Of a stretch of DNA of 64,000 bases, positions 1-13,146 are shown one piece after another (within the stretch, counting starts at the first letter, position 1; each line of letters opens with the position of its first letter). This stretch comes from Jackrogersella multiformis (lineage: Eukaryota > Ascomycota > Sordariomycetes > Xylariales > Hypoxylaceae), in NCBI GenBank assembly GCA_902806575.1, contig CADCXD010000018.1:3844001-3908000 (forward strand), read 5' to 3'. The position numbers and the translations under genes are program-made. The notes under the pieces are model-generated. The model did no database searches, was not told the origin of the DNA, and saw only the letters and a list, made by a program, of their open reading frames with translations.

Positions 1-3000
1 ACTAGTGAGATATCTGAAGTCTTAAGAGCGAATCTAACATAAGTTACCTATACTAGGAAATAAGCGGTATGATTAGTAGCTGTGAAGTCACTAAATATGG
101 GACGAGCCATATATACTTGTTCCATTCATAGCACATGATATCGACCAAGCAAGATACACTTTTCCCCTTTAAGAATAGAGCCTTCATGCCATGATCTTGG
201 AACAATCACTGCCTTCTGTTTTTCTGTCATAAAACTAGGTATTAGTATTGCGGCGTTGATGAATAGTGTACTTACCTACCTAGGGCCCAGGGTAGGTGGT
301 GGAGGGAGGGAGCGTACTTTCATAGGCCCTTACTATATATCGCATCGTCGCCGTTGCCGGGCCGTTGTGAAAGGATTTACACTCTTCATGGCGTACAGGG
401 CACTACTGTCCACTGTCAGCCCGAACGGCGGCAATTGAAGCATACCCATAGGTGCTATGATCACAATGACCATACCTAACAAGCTTTGCCACGCTTTACT
501 TGCCGCAGAAGGGTCGATAAAAATGCGGGGGTCGCATACGCCTCTAGGGAAGAGGCTATAACATCATATTCTGTACATGGATGGCCGAACAGTCTTCAAG
601 ATTGACTACCTAGGTACCTAGATTTACCACCTAGATCAGTTGGCCCTAGCAACTGTAGTCTGCAACGGGGTTAATTGCCGAAGACTGGAATCCCGACACA
701 AGTAGAATACCGAGTCCGAATCTCTCCGGAGTTAGAATGAACTTCTGGGCCACTTAATGTTGAGGAGAGGTAAGGCCGGAACTATGGGACTTCCGTCTGC
801 CGCCCGAGTGGATTCCTGATACTAAAAAGTGTGGCGTTGTTACTAATATCTACATCCACTTGGCTACCCACATATGAGGACGAAAATAGAAGACAACCTT
901 GTACGGCCTGACTTTTGACATCAGACCTAGCCAGCTACATTAGTGTACGGTACTACGTAGGTAGGTAGCTTAGATCATGAGAGGCGTAGGCTTCGGATAA
1001 GGCATTAGCCACTGCTGAGCTTGGATAGCATGTTTCGGACGAGACGGGGCGGGCGAGATGCAGGAGGTCCAAGGTTGCATCGTAGAATTAGGCATACTTT
1101 TAGGATATTAAAATATCAACAGCTTAACCTGTATCAGCCTTATCCAAGAATACATACACTAGGTAGGTTACCTACCTGGATACCCAGCTTTAACATATTA
1201 ATTATGAATGTTTATTTGATTCTGAATTTTGAATTGAATTTTCTTCTCTCTTATCTGGTACTCTTGGTACTACCAGGGTACAATAAGCTTAAGAGGCACA
1301 GACAATAGATACCTGGTAGGTAGAAGTGCACATGGGTTGGTGCAGCCACTGTCAGGCCCGTCTCTCCGTGACTTGAAGGCCTAATACGGTAGCTACATTT
1401 CTCCAGGATATTTCGAGTACCTCGCAACAGTCAATGTTGGTTCGAGTATTCCAAAACGGAAAGGAATATGTCGACATGATTTGATCTTTATCAACCAAAC
1501 TCTCTTACATAACGCCAGTCGCAAATGACGAGATATTCCCTTGTCACAACCGTGACCATGAACTACATATTTTAAGGGAAATTCCGTTAGAAATAAATCA
1601 ACGACTTTGCATAGTACAATATGCATGAAACTTCAAATACTTAAAGTCTCGACTAACGTCTTTATCATGACCTACCAAAGTAAGTAATAATGTAAGACAA
1701 GTTAATGAGAGCTGTTAAATTTAAATACCACTAAGTAAGCAGAAAACAACAATAGAAACGGTACCTTGCAATAGCTACCTACCTATAAAAATACTTAAGA
1801 AATGATTTTAAAATCACTCCTTAAATAATTGGTGTATGTTTATTAATACCTTCTTAGTTAAGCGATTAATTAAACGCCGCGCTTGCAATACACCCCTGCT
1901 TACATACGCACGAACCAGCCAAGAAATACAAGCGTTTTAGTAGTAACGTGGTAGCATTTAGAAGTACCAAAATACCAAAGGAGGTTCGTCTACACCAGTC
2001 GCTGCGTCACTTCACTAATTAGGTAAGGTCAATCCATTATACATGACAAGGATTACGATCCTATGTACCACCGCATATAATTCAAGATATCACAATGTAG
2101 TATTTTCAGCATTTTCAGTATTTCACCTTTCTACGACCAGCCATCACCAATTAGTGGCTGGCTTCGATGCAACTTCACCACCTCTATCGAACATTTATTC
2201 CATCATTCTTCTTTTATTCCATATTCCAAATCTGTCACACAGTCAGGGCTTCCCATGCGCTCTGTTTCATTTTCTATTCCTTCAGCGACTTAACAAACAA
2301 GCCATTGACGCACCACGGATCTGATGGTCCAGTCAGATTCGGGCCCTGAAAAGGACTTTGCCACGCTTTTCCATGCTTCATAATGCCTGCCATTGCCATG
2401 CGGCCGGCTGCATCTCACGGTCGAGGGTTAAATGGATTGAACGAATTCCAGGTATCAAGTATGATATGGATAATCCTTCTTATCTGTTGTGAGATAAAAC
2501 AAAACAAAAAATAGGCTGCTCCGTTGACGTCGGTCATTCTCCTGGTTCTTAAAACTCGACATACCTTATCCCATGGATGGATGTTTTATTTTATTTTATT
2601 TTATTTACCTACGTTAGGTATTCTTATTTGCACAATCACACCATCTTATACCCTTAAGGGTAGGCTTTCGCATTCTCCTAATTTTGATTGCCCAGTCTTA
2701 TTCATGACACCCTTGGTAGCTCTCCTGATGCTTCATCTCTTGCACAAGAAGACCCTTGCAGACATATGCATGGCGTGCCGTATATTACGCGCGATACTTA
2801 CAGTATGAGCTACAACGTTATGTGTGGGCAAGATTTGTACCTGGATACATGGGTACCTAGGTAGTTATGGATAAGGCAGGTGGACTAAGAACAAGTCGCA
2901 GATTTTAGCACTGCCTGCTCACTCTCTCCGCGAAGAAACGCAAAAGCCACCCTACCCCGTGCTAAGTGTCTAGGTAGGTGCCAGGTGCTAGTATCCATAT

Positions 3001-4604
3001 GTGGGTACTAGGCTTGTTGCGCTTGAGATTTCCAATAGCTTACACCCCACGACTTCCAAGGTTCTAAATCTATCCTCTCCATCTCCATACTATGAGGTAG
3101 CTTATAGGTAGTCTCGGACTTTACCATATTAGTAGGTACACTTCTACACGCCTTTGACGCAACACACGAACCACGCGCATGCCGCCTTACCACTTAACCC
3201 ACCCCTCCCTTAAAGCTACCTACCTAAGGTACCTACATTTTATTGTAGATGATGCCAGGTACCAAACAACCCAAAAGACCTCCCCTGTCAGCAAAGCGGC
3301 CACTTTTCTGACCCTGACAAAGATGTCTGGGATCAATTGCTAGGTGCCTCTTTCGAACCGAACATGATCAAGCAATCGATCGCTGGGGTATGCTAACACC
3401 CCTACACGCATAGTACTATAGTACACACACACATAGTATGGATGTATACCTCTCTGCCTCTTTCGATGCTATCTCGCTTTCTGACCCCCCGCTCTTCTAC
3501 TAATATAGTACATGGTACCATCAACCTTGCCTATCTCTCCCGTCTCCCGCCTCCCGTCTATTGCTATTGTGTTATATATATAGCATACTGCCTAGGTACG
3601 TAGGTATACACTATTATGGCATGTATACCCATCTATCCCATATCTATCCCCTATTTGGGTCGCTATACACTCGTACTATAGTACTACATACGTAGTATAT
3701 ATGTAGTATGAAGGTATGTACCTAGGTAGACTGTGGTAAAGAAGCTCCACAACGTCAGGCGAGGGACTTCTACTAATGAATGCTACTATGGATGTATACC
3801 TAGGTATGTACTATGTAGTGTAGGTAGTAGGTAGGACCGTCGTTGGTTCCACCCCACACCCACACCCACACATACATACCTATGTAGGTAGGTATACACT
3901 TACATATCCATACCTATGTACACATATTGTACACACCCACTTCCTTACCCCTACCATGCCCTACCTATGTCGTACCCGCCTTTTGACTTGTCTACCTACA
4001 CTAGTGTACCTAGGTACCCTTGTAAGAGGTACCAGGTAGCATACAGAATGTAGATGTAGGTAGTACTCCTCACTAGTGTACGGGGTCTTCTGCGAGATGT
4101 ACTCCGCCGTACATATCTCTCTACCTGGGCAGGGAACCTTGGAAGCCGTTTTCTCTTCCCACGCAGCACCACCATACATACGTAAGGTTCGAAGCTGGTC
4201 GTGCTCCACAAGGTGATAAATTTATAAGTATTTGACGTTCCTGCTTTTGTTCTGCCATCGCGATCTTTGAGGCTGAGATTCTTAAATCCAAATACGTCTT
4301 ACCATACATACTTAACTGTGCGAAAGTCTTCCTTCACGAACTACCTAACTACCTACTCTCACACTCACACTCACACTTACACTCATCTTTACTAGATACC
4401 TACCTACGTAGCTTCGCCTTCGTCCTTCTTATAAGTCTTATACGTCGCCTTACCTTCACATCTTTCCCACTACCGGAGAATAAGTCATAAAGTCATATAT
4501 ACCAACTTAAACAGGGTACATACACAGACCTCACAGACATCGTACGTGCTTCCTTACTACCTACCTATAGTCCTCCATCGAACATATCATATCTCTTCGC
4601 CATA
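1..4604. other. Gene-free region with dispersed short palindromes
   Basis: No open frame here has splice continuity, domain content or length that supports a gene. The stretch holds many copies of CCTAGG-centred palindromes (near 605, 2849, 3590, 3720, 3800 and 4010), GTAC-rich runs such as ACACTAGTGT next to GTACCTAGGTAC at about 3998-4018, a (TTTTA)n run at 2584-2607, and CACACCC/CACTCA simple repeats near 3855 and 4360. The last few hundred bases are presumably the promoter and leader of the zinc-finger gene that starts at 4605. Confidence 0.7.
2584..2607. repeat. (TTTTA)n microsatellite
   Basis: About 4.6 tandem copies of TTTTA in the gene-free left region. Confidence 0.85.
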
Positions 4605-6072
4605 ATGGACCATTACCCTCAGATGAAAAGGGATCCCGAACACTCTTACTCACACCTACCTAGATCAAGAGCTAGTAGCACGGTTTCGACGACAGGTAGA
4701 TTTCGCAACTTGGATCTCGTCGATTCGTCTCATAATAATCGACCGGCATCTTCTCAAGCATCCCAGCCGTCTTATATCAACCGTCTCCCTCATCGTTCTA
4801 CCGCCTTCCTACCGGAACCTACGTCTTATCCATCTTTGGATGCCGAGTGGATCCAGAGGCAACGACAGTCTCAAGGCACTCGTTTATTACGTGTCGATCT
4901 AGCGCGAGATAATTCAACTACTTCTTCATCATCACCTGTACCTTCAACCACATCAGCTATGAGGTGAGCTTTCTCATATTTAGTAATCGACATATGACCT
5001 ATGACTCACGATAAACAGTACCGTAGCAGTAGCATTCGATCCTAGATTGGATATGCACATTCCTCGCTCCTCCTTTACTTGGCCGGGTCTCGATTCAGGG
5101 TCGGATCTGTTAGGTCACGATATGAGTTCCGTCGGTCATAGTTCCGATGCCAGCATGACCCCTCCGAACAGCTCAAGATCCTTAACTTCCAGCCCGCCAC
5201 GATTCACATTGGCGCCGGAGCAACGCGAGCTTAAGAGGCAGCAGGATCAAGCTCGACGGGATTCAAAAACGACATCACGAGTACGCCGAGCCATGAGCAC
5301 TTATTCGTCTGCTTCCCAGTCTCCGCCGGTTTCAATGCATGAGTTTTCATCGGCGTCCCCTGTGCCAGTATACACGACGGCGCCGTCGCAAATATCACTC
5401 CTCGCGGAACCCGCAACGACGATGGCGGGATCGTATATGTCATCTTACTCCACATCGCCTCTTCCCGACCATGGCAGCTCGATGTTCACGCCTCAGTTTT
5501 CTTCAATGTGAGCCGTTTGATGACGCCACTAGATTTTCGTAATGCTGACGAATGGCGTGATAGGCCACCTAGTGATTACCTAGGCTTGAATTACTCGCCG
5601 GGATACCCCCCACCGCCGCAGTCTGCTCACGGCTTATCGTCACAATACAGGTTCGTATTATGACGATCATATTCGGAAACTTTGAATTCTAATGGCTATA
5701 TAGTCGCCCATCGCCACCGATGCATGAAGCCAGTATGATGTATCCTGTTCAAGCTCCACAGGTCCTCTCTTCAGGGGCCACGGGACAAGAAGCCGGCCAC
5801 GTTCGTGTTGTTCAAAGCCGACCTAAACCGCAGTGCTGGGAGCATGGCTGTAACGGACGACAATTTTCGACCTTCAGCAATCTTTTAAGGCATCAGCGCG
5901 AAAAGTCAGGGCAGGCAGCTAAGGCTTCATGTCCTAACTGTGGTGCTGAGTTCACGAGGACTACCGTACGTTCAGCGCGCCAGTGTACCTCCGAGCCGCT
6001 CACTAACTCAACCTCTAGGCTCGAAATGGACATCTGCTTCATGACAAGTGCAAGCAACGACGAAACTCGTGA
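4605..6072 (+). CDS. C2H2-type zinc-finger protein, five exons
   Basis: A 416-residue protein is read by joining 4605-4963, 5019-5507, 5564-5650, 5704-5965 and 6019-6072. Every junction has GT-AG borders and keeps the frame. The first 350 residues are Ser/Pro/Thr-rich and look disordered. The C-terminus (about residues 356-414) holds two zinc-finger-like units. The first begins Cys356-x4-Cys, has one clear His and lacks an obvious second His. The second reads Cys-x2-Cys-x12-His-x2-His-x2-Cys. This degenerate pair at the very end of a disordered protein is a pattern I recall from uncharacterised filamentous-fungal C2H2 proteins; DNA binding and nuclear location are inferred. The second finger is split by the last intron, so an unspliced reading would lose it. 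The ATG at 4605 is the first in frame in the exon. No close named relative is recognised. Confidence 0.85.
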
Positions 6073-8144
6073 AACCTAATTTAAAATCAAGACAACACTT
6101 TCTACGATTTTGTACGATGGATGGACGATTGCTAGGATGGCAATGTAGAAAATATGGAAGTTACGAGGTCATTGGAGCGGGATATGGTTTTAGACGAAGA
6201 ACTCGACAGGCATTCAAAACCTTCGGACATAGTTTATTTTTACTCGGAGTATATATGGGATTATGGATATCGAGGACTGGACGAGCTTTTGGATATGGCG
6301 TGGAAGATTTAAGCATATACCCCCTTTTTTCATTTTGTATGTTAGTTTTGATCTCTGATGGTCTCTGAGCTTGTATATTTTTGGCATCAACGGAAATGAG
6401 ATTTACCTTCCTCACCCTAACACGATTCGATATCTGTGATATTTTGGTAACCACTTCTCTTTTTTATTCCCTCTTTAGCAATGTTGTGTCAACATGCTGC
6501 GTAGCCTCGTTTCTTGTCTTCTACTACTACGTAGATATGGTCGGGGCCGAGATATCAATATTCATGTTAGCAAAACATACCTGGACATGGATTGGCCCCG
6601 CTACACAATTAAATACCACCTGTATGTAGGTGTGCATTCAAGTAGGTACCGTACATATTCACGTGGGGTTGGCTTTGGCCGGCTACGTAGCATCGCCACT
6701 AACTAGACGTCTATCGCGACTGATCGGGTTAAAGTTAGGAGATAATTGCTTGTCTGCTTCGCTATGTACGATGCGACCATACCCTAATGAGGGACGACAT
6801 GGGAAAGATCAAAAGATGATCTCGAAAGGCAGCATGGGAGAGACGTGAACGAGCATGGGTGATGGACCCCTATCTAGGAATAGCACGGCTGCAGCAGACC
6901 TACCTCGGCCAGCACTAGGTATACTAGCATAGACACAGCAGAACATAATAAAGCTTGCAGACAGCCCGGCCCATAGCCAGGTGGCAAGCAGGGATGGCGT
7001 CGCAGTGCTACACACATGAAAGGCGACCACACAGGCCTAGGTACAGTAGCAAAGCAAAAGCAACTTCCAGATTGGGTTATGCTTAACCTTGGTTCGTAGC
7101 CTGTTCCGTACATATTTTCTGTACAATAGTCCCTGGGTATACATGTAGTAGCTGAAGGTATCATTGTACCTTACGCTGCTTGCTAGGACCAGTCATACGA
7201 AAGAACCAGTCGACCCCTTCAAACCATTCATCTGGATATCGTTATGTCACCGCGAGGGACGACCATTACCTACCAACCTGCTGATCCCGTCCCGGTCTCG
7301 TTCTCGCTTTGACAGATATTCGGCCGAAACTGGGGTTTTCCACGTGAGGGGTCTAATTGGCTCTCAGGGGACCTCGATTTTATGCATACCCTAATCTGTG
7401 ATTTCTCGGTACTATTAACGACCTATATCGTAGCGTATCGTATCTTATCGCCGTTAATAAGAATAATAATAGGTACCTTGGTGATAGGACTTTTACTATC
7501 ATACTTACTCACCTAAAGGTACGAAAGGGTAGGACTCTCTTAAAAACTACCCGGCTGTTCCGTCGATTAATTCTATTGCACTTTACCTAGATCGCTTAGA
7601 TCGCCCTCGTACAGTTGACGAATGACAAACCGTTAGACGGACATACTGTAGGTGCACAACCTGAATTACCTACCTACATACATATACCAGACAGACAGGA
7701 AACCTGAACTAGGCAGGAAAAACTCGCTAAGTATCTAGCCCGGGTGCCACGCAATTATTATTTTTTTATTATTTTTCGTTTCCTACCTAGGTAAGCAAGC
7801 TTCGGCAGTGTGATGGGGTCGGTTGGTTTTCACTACGCCCAACGTGATACAAGCAAATGCGCCTTCGTTCTGCAGCACGAGCTTCCATACAGGGCCCCAG
7901 ATTTCGACGCATGGCTTTCTGGTGGTGATGGCGTTGGAGGGGATCGGCCGAATGGTAGTGCCGTATTGTATGTCGAGTATACGTCAAGTACAATACCAAC
8001 GAGCCAATGGCCGTCGTCGAATCGCTCTCGTCGCAGTACTACCCGACCACCCCGACTGTCCCGTTGGAACTTGGAACCTGGAGATTGTACATGTCTACCT
8101 AGAGGTACTAGGTAGTAGTTGGAGAAGAGTGCGAGCACAGCCTT

Positions 8145-8194
8145 GGGGGGGGGGGGTAGACGGGGTGGACGGGGTGGACCAGGGGTGCAGGGGA
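8145..8194 (+). other. G-rich tract, possible G-quadruplex
   Basis: Twelve consecutive Gs are followed by four further GGGG runs (8162-8165, 8171-8174, 8182-8185, 8191-8194) with loops of 4-7 bases. That arrangement fits an intramolecular quadruplex. No gene lies nearby. Confidence 0.6.
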
Positions 8195-10819
8195 GAAAGC
8201 CATGTGCCATATCATCTGTGTGCAGTGTGCAGCGCTGCCAGAAATAGAAGCAGGCTGCGAAGCTACGGCATTGGTTTTCAGATTGATTGAAAGCGATGAT
8301 CATGCTACGTTTTCGACCAGGCCATGTGCACCGATCGTGTGGATTAGTTCCTTGCATCGAAGTCAGAGACTAAGTCAGAGAAAGGAAAATGGAAAATGGA
8401 AAGGTCTTTTCGTCATGCAGATCTCTTCTCCACGAGTATTTTTTTCTTTATTTCTTTCCTACCTTGCAGCCCTCGTCAGTTAAGTCGCTCGAGTTTTTAT
8501 TTTTTATTGTTTCTATAACAGACTTAAGTTTATAGGTGGGGAAGAGTTGCATTTATTAGAAGAAGGTCATTAACACTAAACCCGTTTATCCTTACATAAT
8601 CCACATTATCCACATCGTTGACATGCAGGGCTTAGTGTTTAACTTCAAGGCTCCTTCCGTGGACGGAGGCCAAATGCCATGTGGATCGGCGTGATAGAGT
8701 TGAAGCTTGAATCCATCGTGGGTACTATAAAGAAGTCCCTGCCCGCTATGTACATCTGTACCTGTAGGCATTCTAGCATGAGTCAGCCATGCCGAATAGC
8801 TGATATCAGTTAGTATAGTTACGTAAGGCAAGGCCCCAAGAGATATGGATCCGATTCCAAGTACTTAAACGTGAAACGGCGGGAAATAGTTTATCTCTCC
8901 CCCACAAAATCCTAACTTAGAACTGATCTAAGTAAATGATGCTCTCCAAGGTTGTTTCCAAACAAGTCAGTCGTAGGTACGTGTCTAGGTACATGTCGGC
9001 GTGGTCGATCTATTTACCGGCGATGATGTCGAGCGGGTGTTTGCATCATCGACAGTCACGAGGTCTTACAATTCACTTGCTCGGTATCCTTATCCTAAAA
9101 CGGTTTCGCGGTTTGGCACATGCGGAAAGCCAAACATTGTGCGAACTACTTTCCGTAGTAGGTACTAGCACATTCGTATTGAATTGTACTGCGTACCTAA
9201 TAGTAGGAAGGTAGGTAGTACCATCATATCAAGCATCAAGGTAATACAAATTACGGTATGCTACGCCAGGACCTTGGCACGGAGCGGGTAAAACCTTAGA
9301 GCTTTAGTCTATTCTTTATTATAGCAGGTATGGATGTATTAGAGCGTTTATTCAACGCTAGGGAATATTCTGAACCATTATGGATCAAAGTATTAAGCGA
9401 CCCACGGAAGACTTTTAAAGTGCCCACTTACTCTAGACCAAAACCTCACTACACTACATACGCAGATACGTGATAGTACGGACTTATGATCCACCGGCGT
9501 TCGGTGCATCAATCACATCCCGAAGTCCATTACAAACTTTATCTCCAAGTACGTAATCAAGATTAATAAAAAATGTACCAATGTAGTGTCCGACTCTGCC
9601 TTATCGCCGCCGGTGACTTTAATCGCGGAATATATTTTTAATCCTTTCTTCTTCACTCATAATGCCTACACTAGTCAGCACCTACGGATTATACATCATC
9701 ACGGGAATATCCGCATACAAGCTACACTATAGATGAAGACGAAGTTCCCGGAATAGTAAAGAAGAAGGAAAAAAGGAGGATATGTTCCTAAACTCCGATG
9801 TTAGGACATTGTCTGTCGAATCAAGTTACTTGCTTACATACTCCGTTCGGCGTGCGGGTTTGCTCGGTGTCCATGGAATTAGGTGTGCCGAGGGCCTCGT
9901 CATAGCTGTTATCCACATACCGCGGAGGTCTGTTTTATTAATTATATGTTTTAGAAGACCCTATCGAAGACCCATACATGGACCTTTGTACTCTAGCATA
10001 TCGAGTGGAAACTTGATACTAGAGATAGGTTCGTTTCCAAGTGACCGGTTTGATAACTTGATCTGTGCTACCATCACACAACGTCGGAGAGACCGCAACA
10101 CCGCAGCTATCGGGCATCGTTTCACAGTGCGTCCTGGGGGCCGTGGGGTACGCAGTTGTTGGCCATGATGATGAGCCTCAACTGATGTTGCCGCGCGTTC
10201 AGCGAATACTGGCCAAATAGTTGCCAAGACAGCAAGATAGATAAGCTGCAGGACGTCAATACTAACCCGTCAGCATGTTCATGATAATACGGGGACACAA
10301 TGGCAACAGCGGCGATCTGCGGGTGCTGTCTCATTTGCTCCACGGAGAAATATCAGAAGGGGAAAAAAAACTCACGATCATTGAAAATCATTCTAATTTC
10401 GCACTTCCACGCACAAAGATGCCACAAGGGTTTCAACCGAAGCCCCTGTGCCGCAAGAAACATATTAAAGAATGATCATCAAGATTGTTTCGATCGGTCC
10501 CGAAGCCACAATGGCCACTGCCAAGAATAGGAACTAGAATAGACGGCCTTTCGAATACCTACATACCTTTCGAATACACACAGTAGTGCAGCAAGGGCCG
10601 GCAGAACGATGCTACCTGGCCATCGAGCAATCTCAGGCCGGCGCCGATCTCACTCGATACGTCGAGAGCTGGAGATTCCGACATTCTGCTGTGCCGTATG
10701 CATACAGCGCTGCTAGTATCTTAGTGGCCCGCTACACTAAGTCGAAAAGTCGAAGGTGACTAGGTCTCCTGTACATAACTAATTTCAAAGCCATTTTTGG
10801 TATCATTGTTCGATAGACC

Positions 10820-10848
10820 CTACCTACCCTAGCCTAGGTAGGTAGGTT
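10820..10848. repeat. Inverted CCTACCTA / TAGGTAGG element
   Basis: Left arm CCTACCTA and right arm TAGGTAGG flank a CCTAG-rich centre. It is a long example of the palindromic motif dispersed through the window and could form a short cruciform or hairpin. Confidence 0.6.
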
Positions 10849-13082
10849 TAACGTAAACCATACCCATACCCTAGCTGCGTAATAAGATGCTTTCCGTGCC
10901 GCATCTCTCGGCGGAGAGCTTCGACCATCGACCCAGTTTTTCCGGACCTATAGCGATAGCGTGGGCCGATATAGCTACCCCAAACCAAGTACCAGACTCA
11001 CGGAGTGGCCGTTGGCGACTAACCACGCGAACTTGCGAACGACTTACACTGACGCCAGTCCGGGTTGCAGTGCAGGTCTTGAAACAATACTTGATGGGTG
11101 GTGATTACTACACTGCAAAGACCTGACAGATTTAAAGCTTACAGATGACCCCGGTCCAATCTTCCCCAAACCACCTGACCTACACGTGTGAAAGCTGCAG
11201 GCTCAACGTGGGAGGCGAGTGTTAATTCGACCCTGAATGTAACTAAAGACATCCATGGATGGCTCCCGCCCAGTTAGCTTGCGTCTCCTGCGCTTACTGT
11301 ACATATTCGACCAAGAATGAGGTCGAGCAGCCGTTGATCAGCTGTACGAGCACGAGCCTAGGCTCACGCAGCTGTCGAAAAACTTCATGATTTTCTTGAC
11401 TAGCCCTGTTATCCAGATAACAATGCATCGAACGTTTTCCGTATGGGATACGGGACAGCGACGCAGCACGCATCATCCCCACGCAGCGACGTAAATAAAA
11501 CATCATCGCGTGGTTGAAGTGGCATAGCCTTGATAACCTTGACAACCCTGACAGCCGTTTGGCGTTAGCTGCAATAACCGGGATTGAATCGACTGACATC
11601 GGTAGGTAGGTAGCAGATATGTGCTGATTCGTTATCCGATTCATTATCCGCAACCCGCAACATACAACCTATAGCCTACAGCCTACAACCGCAATAGAGG
11701 TTTGGCTTCCGTATAGCTGCTAGTGTCAGCCCTAAAACATCTCACTCATTTCAGCCCTCCTCCTCTCGCCTAGCTTTTACGCAGTAAGGCCATACGGCTC
11801 GAGTCTGACAGATCGACAGTGTCGGACCCAGTTCCATGCTGCGAGTGGGGGGAGTCGACGCATAGCTGGGGGATACGATCGAGTACCTTGAGGACGTAGC
11901 CGTCATAACGATGGGTGGCCGTGCTGACAGGCCGCATCGATTCGAGGTTTCTACTGTTTCTATTCGTGTGCTGACCCCCGCCGCACGTTGCTCTTCCACA
12001 TGCCACACATGCCACTTGCATGCAGATGAGGACAAGCCTACGATTCGTCAACGCCGCAATCAACCAAAATTACCCTGGCGCTGACCCGGAATACACTACT
12101 TAAAATGGGGGGGATGGGGAGAGGAAAAACTCTGGACGAGTTTAATTACATCCAGAATTCTCCTTCATCCCGATACGCACCAAATACACTAGTAAGACGG
12201 CAAGTAAAAAAAGGATGGTGTCAGAAATTCGAAGCAACGCATTATTCTAATTCGATGGTATATTTTTAAGATTCTAAGATTAAGATTATCGAGCGAAACT
12301 GGAAAGTCGATCATCACAGGGCCTTATCGCTAGCGCATCTTCAATTAACATCCTGGAAATTTAGCTAGGTACCTAGGTACTTACCTGTATCGATGTTCAT
12401 AAATGTCCTGCATATGCAACTTCCGTATCAGCAGAGGAAATTATTGTAGGTATTCGAGCAAGTTTAACCAAGCTAATACTCTCTAAGGTTAAGCTTAGAA
12501 ACATGGAATTTTGTAGGTGTACGGTTGGGGGTGAATTTTAGTTATTACCTAGGTATCCCATAATGTACCTGCCATACCCACATTAGATGGTACCTAACTA
12601 GTACCTAAGTACCTAGGGTATCAAAAGGATGTTGCGACAAACGCCTCAGCCGCGCGAGGCTTTATGCGTCGGCTGTGTCGCACAAATACCCTAGATTAGG
12701 TACCTACCTGAAGTATCTTAAAGTATAACGTAATCAAAGCACTGACCATACCTTAGCCGCGCAGCATAAGGTACCAGGTAGGTAGGAATTCCACATAACT
12801 GCCACATGTTTTAAAGGCACCAATCAACAAACAACAATTTTACCTAACCTCCAAGATCTTACATACTATCAACCAAAACCAAAACTAAGTCGACAAATCA
12901 ACCAACCTTGTCGTCCCTAGCTTTAATTTGATACATACCGGCAATTCAGCTGCCTAAATTATACGACGGGCAGGACGAGGCATGAGCTAGGAAGACGAAG
13001 CCTCACTAAAAATAATTTCTGACAATTTCCGCAGAAATAATCTTTTTTCCCCCTTCTGCCGTGTCAAGGGGGTGAATGGGTG

Positions 13083-13112
13083 ATGGTACATTCGATGGCT
13101 GGTGTTTCCTAG
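13083..13112 (+). other. Upstream ORF before APC2
   Basis: A short ATG frame of nine codons (MVHSMAGVS, then TAG), with a second in-frame ATG at 13095, ends 34 bases before the probable APC2 start. If both ATGs lie in the transcript, ribosomes would meet them first. The transcript start is unknown. Confidence 0.4.
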
Positions 13113-13146
13113 GCTGTTACAGACGACGACAATAGCAACAAACAAT

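Larger units (their letters stand above)
6073..13082. other. Gene desert of about 7 kb
   Basis: No supported gene. Open frames reach at most about 170 codons (7833-8357, minus) and overlap open frames on the other strand, as expected by chance in GC-balanced DNA. The region carries CCTAGG palindromes (near 7028, 7787, 10832, 12370, 12547, 12612), a G-rich tract at 8145-8194 and a pair of direct CTTTCGAATAC repeats near 10545. A 76-codon ATG frame at 10300-10530 begins Cys-rich but has no other support. The final kilobase is probably the APC2 promoter. Confidence 0.6.

Noticed and set aside
7810..8357. Overlapping frames on both strands (101-174 codons)
   Set aside because: Some stretches look coding, but no frame has a recognisable domain or splice signals, and frames overlap on opposite strands.
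13102..13146. Longer APC2 reading from the GTG at 13102
   Set aside because: GTG is not a normal start in fungi; the first ATG in frame is 13147.
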